Shown here: positions 8,638-15,203 of the stretch, piece after piece
Position numbering within the stretch: position 1 is the first letter of the stretch
How the letters are laid out: every line of letters starts with the position of its first letter
Source: Tolypothrix campylonemoides VB511288
GTDB lineage: Bacteria; Cyanobacteriota; Cyanobacteriia; Cyanobacteriales; Nostocaceae
Direction: 5' to 3'
Assembly (NCBI GenBank): GCA_000828075.3
Contig: JXCB02000027.1
Span: 112,923 to 171,525, forward strand
Length of the DNA: 58,603 nt
The notes under the pieces: model-generated
The model's input: the letters and a program-made list of their open reading frames with translations, nothing else
Database searches by the model: none
What the model was told of the DNA's origin: nothing
Made by a program: the position numbers and the translations under genes

Positions 8638-9606
8638 TCAGCACTCTGGACTGAATACACAGCCAATTTCTGTTCCAATGGGAACTTCTAAGGTATCGCC
8701 AATCTTCTCGCCGTTGTGGTATGCGGCGAGAAGAGCTTCGCTAGTTTTCCCCCAAGCGATCGCCCCACTGGCATCTAAGGCGATCGCTCCAAAATCCCGC
8801 TTGTGTTCATGTGCTTCCGCAAATGTACGCTGCATTGCTTCTTTGAGGGACATACCATCAGTGACGCGTACCACAATTCGTGGTGCTAAACACTCGTCAA
8901 TAATGTCTTCTCCAATACCAGTACAACTAACGGCTGCATATTGTGTCGCGTAGTTTCCTGCTGGCATAGCAGAATCACTGACGCGTCCAATCCGCTCAAA
9001 TCCCTTACCACCTGTAGAAGTACCTACAGCCAATTTTCCTTCAGTATCCAATGCAACAACACCAATCGTGCCGCGTCGGGCATTGCTGGTTTCCACCAGT
9101 TCTGCTTCTGCTACCACCCCAGCCATTGTTCTTTTAAAATTGTCCTGGCGCTCTTGTATCCACTCTTGCAACCGCAACTCGGTTAAGCCATTGTAGCTAG
9201 GGATTTGCAACTCCCGCGCTAGTTCGGCTGCGCCATAATCTGAGAGTACGCGGTCAGGAGAAGATTGGAGAGCGATCGCCAAGTCAATGGGATTTTTGAC
9301 TCGTGAAACATTTATCACCCCACTAAAGCTTTGGGATGCACCATCCATCAGGGAAGCACTCATACGGATTTGACCATCCGATTGCAGCACTGAACCAGTA
9401 CCAGCATTAAAGCGGGGGTTGTCTTCCAACATTTGACAACCCCGCACAACCACCTCTTTTGCACTGATTCCGGATTCTAGGAGAGAATAGATTTCCTCTA
9501 TGATTTGGTAGAGAGAACGGCGTACCGACTCAACTCCTCCTTTTCCCTTCAGAGAACTACCAGCCCCCCCATGAATAATTAATTTAGGTTGTACCTTGAT
9601 CTCCAT
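8638..9606 (-). CDS. iaaA: Isoaspartyl peptidase / plant-type L-asparaginase
   Basis: 322 aa Ntn hydrolase. It begins KLIIHGGAGSS, contains ARFNAG-like PRFNAGTGSVLQSDG, and has the autocleavage site with nucleophile T180 in ARRGTIGVVALD. The typical downstream TGGKGFERIGRVSDSAMPAGNYA and CTGIGEDII blocks follow. The precursor cleaves before Thr180 to give alpha and beta subunits. It hydrolyses beta-aspartyl dipeptides and asparagine; in cyanobacteria this type is linked to cyanophycin breakdown (beta-Asp-Arg). The gene is convergent with glmU and its start lies about 35 bp downstream of the DUF2256 gene on the same strand. Confidence 0.94.
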   Translation of the reverse strand: MEIKVQPKLIIHGGAGSSLKGKGGVESVRRSLYQIIEEIYSLLESGISAKEVVVRGCQMLEDNPRFNAGTGSVLQSDGQIRMSASLMDGASQSFSGVINVSRVKNPIDLAIALQSSPDRVLSDYGAAELARELQIPSYNGLTELRLQEWIQERQDNFKRTMAGVVAEAELVETSNARRGTIGVVALDTEGKLAVGTSTGGKGFERIGRVSDSAMPAGNYATQYAAVSCTGIGEDIIDECLAPRIVVRVTDGMSLKEAMQRTFAEAHEHKRDFGAIALDASGAIAWGKTSEALLAAYHNGEKIGDTLEVPIGTEIGCVFSPEC

Positions 9607-9639
9607 CTCTTTGTTTATTTCTCCGTAGCTTTACGGGCA

Positions 9640-9852
9640 TTAATTTGTTTCATCTTTAGCCGACGAACGGCGACGACGGCAACGTTCTGAGCAGTATTTT
9701 ACGTCATCCCAGCACTCTGCCCATTTTTTGCGCCAACTAAAAGGGCGCTGACATACCGGACAAATTTTTGTAGGCAAATCAGATTTAGAACGAGCACGTC
9801 CCATATTATTAAGCAACAGAACTGAGCTGGATTTCTGAGATTTGGAAGACAA
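9640..9852 (-). CDS. DUF2256 small zinc-finger-like protein
   Basis: 70 aa. It contains KICPVCQRPFSWRKKWAECWDDVKYCSERCRRRR, i.e. a CPxC ... C ... YCSExC cysteine set typical of the DUF2256 family and likely to bind zinc. The tail is very basic. The start is uncertain: ATG at 9852 gives 70 aa, while the internal MGRARSKSDLPTKICPVC (16 codons later) would give 54 aa and fits the family core. It lies upstream of the isoaspartyl peptidase on the same strand. Function unknown. Confidence 0.85.
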   Translation of the reverse strand: MSSKSQKSSSVLLLNNMGRARSKSDLPTKICPVCQRPFSWRKKWAECWDDVKYCSERCRRRRSSAKDETN

Positions 9853-10336
9853 TTATAACTAGTTTGGTACAACCTAAGGGTAATTTTTGTAACTTATTGT
9901 GGGGTGAAACCCCTCATCATCAGTTTTAATCACAATTTACATTGCTTAAAACTATAAAACTAGCCCTTTCAAGGTGACTCGTAAAATTTCTTCTTTTCAG
10001 GACTTACGCAAAAATTGCCAAAAAGCTTAATTTATCGAACCGCCAAGACGCCAAGAACGCCAAGAATTCGTAGAGTGTGCGTAAGTCCTACTTTTCTCTC
10101 TGCGCTCTCTGTGTCTCTGCGGTTTGTAAGTTATTTATTTAACAAAAAATGTACAGATTACACAGAGTAAATATGTATAGTTTCAAAATCACGCTCATCA
10201 TACCAAGACCAGCGATTAGCAATTTGTGTGGGTATTTATGGAAGCAACATCTAAATTATCGGCTCTGTAGATTGTTACTATATAAAATGCCTATAACAGT
10301 ACCCACACTCAACGATTTCGGATTGGGGATACTCAT
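9853..10336. other. Intergenic region holding a MITE-like element
   Basis: About 480 bases. They hold the inverted-repeat element at 9999-10089 and, next to it, a dispersed filler motif (ctctctgcgctctctgtgtctctgcgg) that recurs in shorter form near 26490-26520. A 93-codon frame at 10149 overlaps pyrD and shows no recognisable family. Confidence 0.45.
9999..10089. mobile_element. Small MITE-like element with 12-bp terminal inverted repeats
   Basis: AGGACTTACGCA at 9999-10010 is perfectly inverted as TGCGTAAGTCCT at 10078-10089, giving a 91-bp element. The interior carries a ccgccaagacgccaagaacgcc motif. There is no coding capacity, so any mobility would need a transposase elsewhere. Confidence 0.75.
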
Positions 10337-11476
10337 TTGGATATTTATAAACACACACTTCGTCCCCTTTTGTTCACTTTGCTCAAAGCAGATCCAGAGT
10401 GGTTGCACGCTTCAACGATGCGTAGTTTAAGCTGGTTGGGAAAAACTGACCACCAAGCACCTGCGAACTGGATCAACCAACGTCTGGAGCAGTCATTTTG
10501 CTTGTCTGATCCACGTTTAGAACAAACTCTGTTCGGGCTACACTTCCCCAACCCCTTAGGTTTGGCGGCTGGGTTTGATAAGGATGGTGTTGCCGTTCCT
10601 ATGTGGTCAAAACTTGGCTTTGGCTTTGCAGAAGTGGGAACTGTCACTTTTCATGCACAACCAGGAAATCCTCGTCCTCGCTTGTTTCGCTTACCATTGG
10701 ACAATGCTGCTCTCAATCGGATGGGCTTTAATAATCAAGGTGCCGCAGCAATGGCAGTGCGATTGGCAGAAGTTAGGAAATTAAATTTGTCTATACCTAT
10801 AGGTGTCAACCTGGGAAAATCTAAGATAACTCCTCTAGAAGAAGCCGCAAAGGATTATCTCAATAGTTTTCGTATACTGAAAGATTACGGAGATTATTTT
10901 GTCGTCAATGTCTCTTCACCTAATACGCCAGGGTTGCGATCGCTCCAAGATGCCGCCATGCTCAGTTCTATCTTGGAAGTTTTGCAACAGGAAAATAATA
11001 CACAAAAACCTATTTTTGTCAAGATAGCTCCAGACTTAGAATGGGAGGCGATCGCCGATATTATTTCCTTGGCAAAAACTTATCAACTAGCCGGGATTAT
11101 TGCCACCAACACCACTATCCGTAGGGATACACTAAAAACACAAGTGATTGCCCAAACTGGCAAATCACCTCAACAAGAAGCTGGTGGTATCAGCGGTGCC
11201 CCAGTCAGGGAACGTTCCACCGAAGTGATTCGTTTTATTTGGCAGCAAACAGCAGGTGAATTACCGATTATCGGCGTTGGCGGCATTTTTACTCCTGAAG
11301 ATGCCTGGGAGAAAATTACTGCTGGTGCTTGCCTCATTCAAGTATATACAGGCTGGATTTACGAAGGTCCAGCCATGAACCGCCACATTCTTAAAGGTTT
11401 GCTATCTAAGCTAGAACAAAGGGGATTAAATTCCATCTCGGAAGCTGTGGGTTTACAGGGAAAAACGGAAAAGTAA
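10337..11476 (+). CDS. pyrD: Dihydroorotate dehydrogenase (quinone), class 2
   Basis: 379 aa with a TTG start ([24 protein letters not shown]), the membrane-associating N-terminal helix region of class 2 enzymes. The FMN barrel shows [50 protein letters not shown], the catalytic-Ser region [12 protein letters not shown], and [19 protein letters not shown] near the phosphate site. It oxidises dihydroorotate to orotate with quinone as acceptor in pyrimidine synthesis. No other pyr gene is adjacent. Confidence 0.95.
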   Translation: MDIYKHTLRPLLFTLLKADPEWLHASTMRSLSWLGKTDHQAPANWINQRLEQSFCLSDPRLEQTLFGLHFPNPLGLAAGFDKDGVAVPMWSKLGFGFAEVGTVTFHAQPGNPRPRLFRLPLDNAALNRMGFNNQGAAAMAVRLAEVRKLNLSIPIGVNLGKSKITPLEEAAKDYLNSFRILKDYGDYFVVNVSSPNTPGLRSLQDAAMLSSILEVLQQENNTQKPIFVKIAPDLEWEAIADIISLAKTYQLAGIIATNTTIRRDTLKTQVIAQTGKSPQQEAGGISGAPVRERSTEVIRFIWQQTAGELPIIGVGGIFTPEDAWEKITAGACLIQVYTGWIYEGPAMNRHILKGLLSKLEQRGLNSISEAVGLQGKTEK

Positions 11477-11514
11477 AAAGAAATTTCTTTCTTTGAACTT
11501 TTGCCTTTTTCCTT

Positions 11515-12246
11515 TTAAGTTTTACTTTCTTCAACCGGGAAAAACTCTTTATTTTTCCTTGAGTATTTCCAAGCAACGCCATCCGGATCCCTACTGCGAC
11601 TCCATTCTGGAAAATCTGGATCATCTCGCCGCTTATAGACAGTGCTGGAATAAACATTAAGGCGCTTGGCAAGTTCTGATTGAATCAGAGAGCCAAAAAC
11701 CAATTGTTTTTCCAGTGGTTTTTTTGCTTCCTCAGGGGTAGGCTGCGGTGGTAATTCAGGTTCTGGTTCTTCCAGATGTGCCTGGGGTGGCGGTGGTGCT
11801 AGAAATGGTAAGGCGTGCTGGGCAACTGGTTGAGGAGCAAGTTCTTTAGGTGGTTCGCTACTGTCAAGTAGGCTGCCTAAAGTACTCGCTGTGATAAAGT
11901 AATAGACTTTGCTTCCGTCTTCGGAGTTACTGGTGCTAGCACCAAATTCTGCTGCTTTTGTATCTAGATAGCGTTTTGCCGCTTCGCCAGGAAAATTTCC
12001 CTTGATTGCCAAGTCCATTGGCGTAATCCTACCGTGGTTTTCCCGAATCAGTTGATGGAAAGTCGGGTTCACTTTTTGGCACCACTGTTGCCACCTGTAA
12101 ACTTGCCAAACGTTGAAAGTCAGGACGAGCAGGATGATACCCAACCAAATTCGCCAGGTAGCAACAAGGAAAATAATCAAGAACGAGATAGGCAAAAGTA
12201 GAAGTAGAAAACCCTTGCCGTAGGTTTCTATTGTTTTTTCACTCAT
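11515..12246 (-). CDS. Membrane protein with C-terminal HTH-like segment
   Basis: 243 aa from the ATG at 12246 (MSEKTIETYGKGFLLLL). A longer frame to 12336 lacks family-like sequence and I reject it. Two adjacent hydrophobic segments (about 11-45) are followed by a conserved cytoplasmic segment (NPTFHQLIRENHGRITPMDLAIKGNFPGEAAKRYLDTKAAEFGA), a Pro/Glu-rich linker, and a C-terminal segment (LIQSELAKRLNVYSSTVYKRRDDPDFPEWSRSRDPDGVAWKY) that looks like a helix-turn-helix. The ITPMDLA...AKRYLDTKA block also looks winged-helix-like. I do not recognise a named family. Convergent with pyrD. Confidence 0.75.
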   Translation of the reverse strand: MSEKTIETYGKGFLLLLLPISFLIIFLVATWRIWLGIILLVLTFNVWQVYRWQQWCQKVNPTFHQLIRENHGRITPMDLAIKGNFPGEAAKRYLDTKAAEFGASTSNSEDGSKVYYFITASTLGSLLDSSEPPKELAPQPVAQHALPFLAPPPPQAHLEEPEPELPPQPTPEEAKKPLEKQLVFGSLIQSELAKRLNVYSSTVYKRRDDPDFPEWSRSRDPDGVAWKYSRKNKEFFPVEESKT

Positions 12247-12442
12247 GCCAATTACTGCCAAGTGATTTTGTTTGGAAATATATAATATCTTGGCAAAAAT
12301 TGGGGACATTATTTGTAGTTTTTGTCTATTTGCCAAAAATTTTTCCTGGCAAAACCCAACAGAAGGTGTAAACGCCTCCTGGCATGCTTTGTGTAGTGTG
12401 TGGAGAGATAGGGGTTAGGGGAAAATTTTTCACCCCAGACCC

Positions 12443-12471
12443 TTGACACTTGATAATACATCTACTACATT
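12443..12471 (+). promoter_or_regulatory. Sigma70-type promoter ahead of the Y-RNA-like array
   Basis: A perfect -35 TTGACA (12443-12448) is followed by exactly 17 bp and TACATT (12466-12471). Transcription would begin near 12478, about 40 nt before the first tRNA-like unit at 12516. It could serve the RNA units and, as a read-through transcript, the Ro60 gene. Confidence 0.6.
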
Positions 12472-12515
12472 AAATACTACAAGCTGATGTTCACAAAGGA
12501 GTTAATTTTCATATG

Positions 12516-12648
12516 TAGCGGATACCTCAGTTGGTAGAGCGCCCAACTTGCTTGTTAAGAGCTAATTTATTGAGGGTTATCGTAGATAAAAACAACACCC
12601 TTGGTTCAAATTCCAAAAGATGTAGGTTCAAATCCTGCTCCGGCGCTA
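12516..12648 (+). ncRNA. Divergent tRNA-like / Y-RNA-like unit (unit 1)
   Basis: The unit has a 5' TAGCG partly paired with CGCTA at the 3' end, a D-arm-like CCTC-AGTTGGTA-GAG and a T-arm GTAGG-TTCAAAT-CCTGC. The middle carries TTGCTTGTTAAG and then TGAGGGTTATCG; the latter 12-mer is identical to units 2 and 3. The GNCGAA-G element is not preserved and a second T-loop-like ttcaaat occurs at 12605. I read it as a diverged or decayed member of the array, not a normal tRNA, because no standard 5+7+5 anticodon arm with sensible spacing can be drawn. Confidence 0.55.
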
Positions 12649-12677
12649 TACCAAAATAAATTAAAAACATTTCTTCT

Positions 12678-12711
12678 AATTTTGAACTTTGAATTTTGAA
12701 TTTTGAATTTT
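12678..12711. repeat. TTTTGAA heptamer repeat before unit 2
   Basis: Heptanucleotide STRR of the form (TTTTGAA)n with one C variant, immediately upstream of Y-RNA-like unit 2. The same array structure precedes unit 3 and hisC and lies near glk. Confidence 0.85.
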
Positions 12712-12716
12712 CCATG

Positions 12717-12840
12717 TGGCGGGTAGCTCAGTGGGTAGAGCTCCAAAAACATCCTTATTCACCTCTTGCCTGAAAAGGACGAAGAATGAGGGTTATCGAT
12801 TTAGGTTCGGAAGGTTGCGGGTTCAAATCCCGCCCCGCCA
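12717..12840 (+). ncRNA. yrlA: tRNA-like Y RNA (YrlA-type), unit 2
   Basis: 124 nt. Acceptor TGGCGGG (12717-12723) pairs fully with CCCGCCA (12834-12840). The D arm is GCTC-AGTGGGTA-GAGC and the T arm GCGGG-TTCAAAT-CCCGC. Where a tRNA has its anticodon arm there is a longer hairpin: CCTTATTC (12753-12760) pairs with GAATGAGG (12784-12791), an internal loop holds ACGAA against ACCTCTTG, and CCT-GAAA-AGG (12769-12778) closes it. GACGAAG (12778-12784) fits the GNCGAA-G element described for bacterial Y RNAs, and GAGGGTTATC resembles GUGAGUUAUC of animal Y RNAs. The Ro60 gene follows at 13221. Y RNAs bind Ro60 through this stem. The gene symbol follows the YrlA class, but the topology differs (see findings). 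Confidence 0.8.
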
Positions 12841-13021
12841 CACCAAAACAAATTCAAAACATTTTTTCTAAGGGACTTCCAATTAAAAAAATCTTCAATT
12901 TGTAGTAATTCACCGAAACAATGGTGGGTTACGGCGCAATTTACTCATAATGTAAAACCTCAACTGTCGTGCGCCGGAAGCCCCCCTACATAATGGATAA
13001 TTTATTTTTTGGTACTCCCTA

Positions 13022-13053
13022 TTTTGAACTTTGAATTTTGAATTTTGAATTTT
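13022..13053. repeat. TTTTGAA heptamer repeat before unit 3
   Basis: Same (TTTTGAA)n array with the same internal C variant, ending five bases before unit 3. Its position relative to the tRNA-like unit matches that before unit 2, so array and RNA unit were probably duplicated together. Confidence 0.85.
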
Positions 13054-13058
13054 ATTTG

Positions 13059-13182
13059 TGGCGGGTAGCTCAGTGGGTAGAGCTCCAAAAACATCCTTAT
13101 TCACCCCTTGCCTGAAAAGGACGAAGAATGAGGGTTATCGTCTTCGGAACGGGAGGTCGCAGGTTCGATTCCTGCTCCGCCA
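13059..13182 (+). ncRNA. yrlA: tRNA-like Y RNA (YrlA-type), unit 3
   Basis: 124 nt, the same length as unit 2 and nearly identical through its first 80 nt. Acceptor TGGCGGG (13059-13065) pairs with TCCGCCA (13176-13182, one G-U). The T arm is GCAGG-TTCGATT-CCTGC, a G-C to A-T base-pair change relative to unit 2 with pairing kept. The Ro-type hairpin has CCTTATTC (13095-13102) with GAATGAGG (13126-13133), GACGAAG at 13120-13126 and a CCT-GAAA-AGG cap. A C(UUCG)G tetraloop lies in the variable region. No CCA is encoded. It lies 38 bp before the Ro60 start codon, so it may be cut from the Ro60 leader. Confidence 0.8.
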
Positions 13183-13220
13183 CCTTCCATATTTGTCCGC
13201 AAGGGCTGGCAGATAAAGCT

Positions 13221-14822
13221 ATGAATTATAAATTCTTCACTCAGAAAAAGACAGCGACACCACAGACTCAGCCTATCCCCGGACGAGAAGCCGAGATGAT
13301 GCAAGGGCGTTCGGGCGGGTTTATGTTCGATGCTGGTTTTTGGAAGATGCTGCGGCGCTGTTTGCTGATTGGCACGGCAAAAAGTACTTATTATGCTGGC
13401 AAACATGAATTGACAGAGGATTTTGTTGCCGTGACGACACAGGCGATCGCCGAAAATCCTGGGCGAGTGGCAGAAGAAATCCTCTATGCCAGTGATGGAC
13501 GCGCCATTAACAACAGTGCGCCTATCCTTGCGTTAGTGTTGCTGTCGATGGGTGAAGCACCAGAAGCTAAAAAGGCATTTGGTGAAATTTTCCCGCAAGT
13601 TGTCCGTACCGGGAGCCATTTTTACGAATGGTTGAACTACACCAAGTCTTTGCGGGGATTTGGTAAAGTTGTGCGCGAAGCTGGAAAGAATTGGTTTTTA
13701 CGGGAAGATGTCAAAGGTTTGGCTTACCAGTTGCTGAAATACCAGCAACGCTATAACTTTTCCCACCGAGACGCTTTGCGGTTGTTCCACGTCAAACCAC
13801 CAACACAAGACCACCAACAACTGTTTGAGTGGGTAGTCAAAGGTTGGAAAATCTTGCCAACGGAAATCCCTTCTGGAGCGTTGGCACAGATTTGGTGGTA
13901 TGAGTGGCTGAAGCGCAACCCAGATCAGACTCACGAAGCGATTGTTAAAGGACACCTAACCCACGAAATGGCTGCACCTGTGGGCAAGATGGATAAAGAT
14001 GCTTGGCAGTTGCTGTTCAACGAAATGCCAATTGGTGCATTGCTACGTAACTTGGGTTCACTTACTGAAATAGGTGTTTTAGCATCCAATGAACACGCCA
14101 ACTTGCAGCGAGTTGAAGCGGTTCTTAACAACAAAGAACATTTGAGGCGTGGTCGCATCCACCCAATTGATGTTTTAAAAGCACTCAAAACATATCAATC
14201 AGGTGGCTCATTGGGACGCAGCAAGAAGACTTGGAACCGAGTTCGCAAAATTGTCCACATTTTAGAAAAGGCAGTTGAACTGTCTTTCGATGTTGTGGAA
14301 CCCACAGGCAAAGTGTTTATGCACGCTGTTGACGTGTCTGGTTCTATGGATTCTCCAATTGCGGATATGGGACTGACTTGTTGTGAAGTTGCTGCAACAA
14401 TGGCACTCGTCACAGCAAAAGCAGAGAAAAATTATATGATTCGCGGTTTTTCTACTCAATTTTGCGACTTGGGTATCACCGCCAAAGATAGTTTTAGCTC
14501 AGCGGTTCGCAAAGCAAGCAAGCAAAACTTCGGTGGAACAGATGCATCTGTTGCTTATGACTGGATGATTACAAACAAGTTTCAGGCAGATGTCATCTGC
14601 TTTTGGACTGACTCAGAAAGCTGGGCTGGGTATAAACATCCAAGCCAAGCGCTGGCGGAGTACCGTAAAAAGGTAAATCCCAATATTAAGGCAATTTACA
14701 TTACCCTTGCACCTTACCAGATTACCCTGGTAGATCCCAACGACCCACTTTCTTGGGATTTAGGCGGCTTCGATCCGGGAATACCTCGCATCATTCAGAT
14801 GCTGGCTACGGATGAGTTGTGA
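13221..14822 (+). CDS. rsr: Ro60 orthologue, TROVE and vWA domain RNA-binding protein (Rsr)
   Basis: 533 aa from the ATG at 13221 (MNYKFFTQKK). A longer in-frame start at 13128 would sit inside Y-RNA unit 3 and I reject it. The N-terminal TROVE HEAT-repeat ring (about 10-360) includes RSGGFMFDAGFWKMLRRCLLIG, NSAPILALVLLSMG and LPTEIPSGALAQIWWYEWL. The C-terminal von Willebrand A domain has an intact metal site: D371-V-S-G-S375, T440 in GGTDAS and D464 in FWTDSESW. Ro60 binds Y RNAs on its outer surface and misfolded RNA ends in the central hole; in bacteria it works with 3'-exonucleases in rRNA maturation and stress. The three tRNA-like units upstream are the likely partners. No RtcB or PNPase gene is adjacent here. 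Confidence 0.95.
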   Translation: MNYKFFTQKKTATPQTQPIPGREAEMMQGRSGGFMFDAGFWKMLRRCLLIGTAKSTYYAGKHELTEDFVAVTTQAIAENPGRVAEEILYASDGRAINNSAPILALVLLSMGEAPEAKKAFGEIFPQVVRTGSHFYEWLNYTKSLRGFGKVVREAGKNWFLREDVKGLAYQLLKYQQRYNFSHRDALRLFHVKPPTQDHQQLFEWVVKGWKILPTEIPSGALAQIWWYEWLKRNPDQTHEAIVKGHLTHEMAAPVGKMDKDAWQLLFNEMPIGALLRNLGSLTEIGVLASNEHANLQRVEAVLNNKEHLRRGRIHPIDVLKALKTYQSGGSLGRSKKTWNRVRKIVHILEKAVELSFDVVEPTGKVFMHAVDVSGSMDSPIADMGLTCCEVAATMALVTAKAEKNYMIRGFSTQFCDLGITAKDSFSSAVRKASKQNFGGTDASVAYDWMITNKFQADVICFWTDSESWAGYKHPSQALAEYRKKVNPNIKAIYITLAPYQITLVDPNDPLSWDLGGFDPGIPRIIQMLATDEL

Positions 14823-14833
14823 TACTCGGGTAG

Positions 14834-14866
14834 AAATGGGTTAGCGATCGCTAACCCATTTTTTTC
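14834..14866 (+). terminator. Palindromic terminator centred on HIP1, after Ro60
   Basis: A perfect 28-bp palindrome (14834-14861) has arms AAATGGGTTA and TAACCCATTT around a central GCGATCGC, followed by a T run to 14865. It begins 12 bp after the Ro60 stop codon and fits a Rho-independent terminator. The HIP1 octamer forms the top of the hairpin. Confidence 0.85.
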
Positions 14867-15056
14867 ATGGTTATCCAAAACTTTGACCTTTTGAATTTGG
14901 ATTTAAACTGAATCATTTACCAAACAGTGCGATCGCTCCTTACTAGCGCATTGGGTAGATTGCTAGCAATAACGTTCACTCTTCTACTTGTATTACCTAG
15001 TTCGGAGAGAAGGCTCCCGCCATACTGTACCCAGTTGGCGGTGAGATGAATCGACG

Positions 15057-15129
15057 GTCAAAACCGAGACGCACCTTAACCAATTTTCTGTGTAACAGAA
15101 ACAGGGCGGGGTGCAGTCTCGGTTTTGAC
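15057..15129. repeat. Strong nested inverted repeat upstream of tnpB
   Basis: GTCAAAACCGAGAC (15057-15070) is perfectly inverted as GTCTCGGTTTTGAC (15116-15129). The stem continues with GCACC/GGTGC across one bulged A, and the top contains TTTCTGT-GTA-ACAGAAA. It would fold as a long branched hairpin in DNA or RNA, within the left part of the tnpB element. Confidence 0.85.
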
Positions 15130-15169
15130 AATCTCTGTCTTCGTGGGAACAAGCGAGTTATTCTCGCTG

Positions 15170-15196
15170 TCTTACCATGTATAAGTCGTGGTAAGA
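15170..15196. promoter_or_regulatory. 8-bp hairpin just before the tnpB start
   Basis: TCTTACCA (15170-15177) and TGGTAAGA (15189-15196) form a perfect inverted repeat with an 11-base loop, ending seven bases before the tnpB ATG. It could mask the translation start or act in transposition. Its role is inferred only. Confidence 0.6.
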
Positions 15197-15203
15197 TTGC
15201 CTC

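Noticed and set aside
10149-10430. 93-codon frame upstream of pyrD
   Set aside because: Overlaps the pyrD start in another frame, with no ribosome site or recognisable family.
12516-13182. Three ordinary tRNA genes or tRNAs with introns
   Set aside because: Acceptor, D and T arms are present but no 5-bp anticodon stem with a 7-nt loop can be formed at normal spacing. The middle instead carries the GACGAAG Ro-stem element, and a Ro60 gene follows.
13128-13220. Longer N-terminus for the Ro60 gene starting at 13128
   Set aside because: It would be translated from the 3' half of Y-RNA unit 3 and gives residues unlike the family; MNYKFF at 13221 fits.
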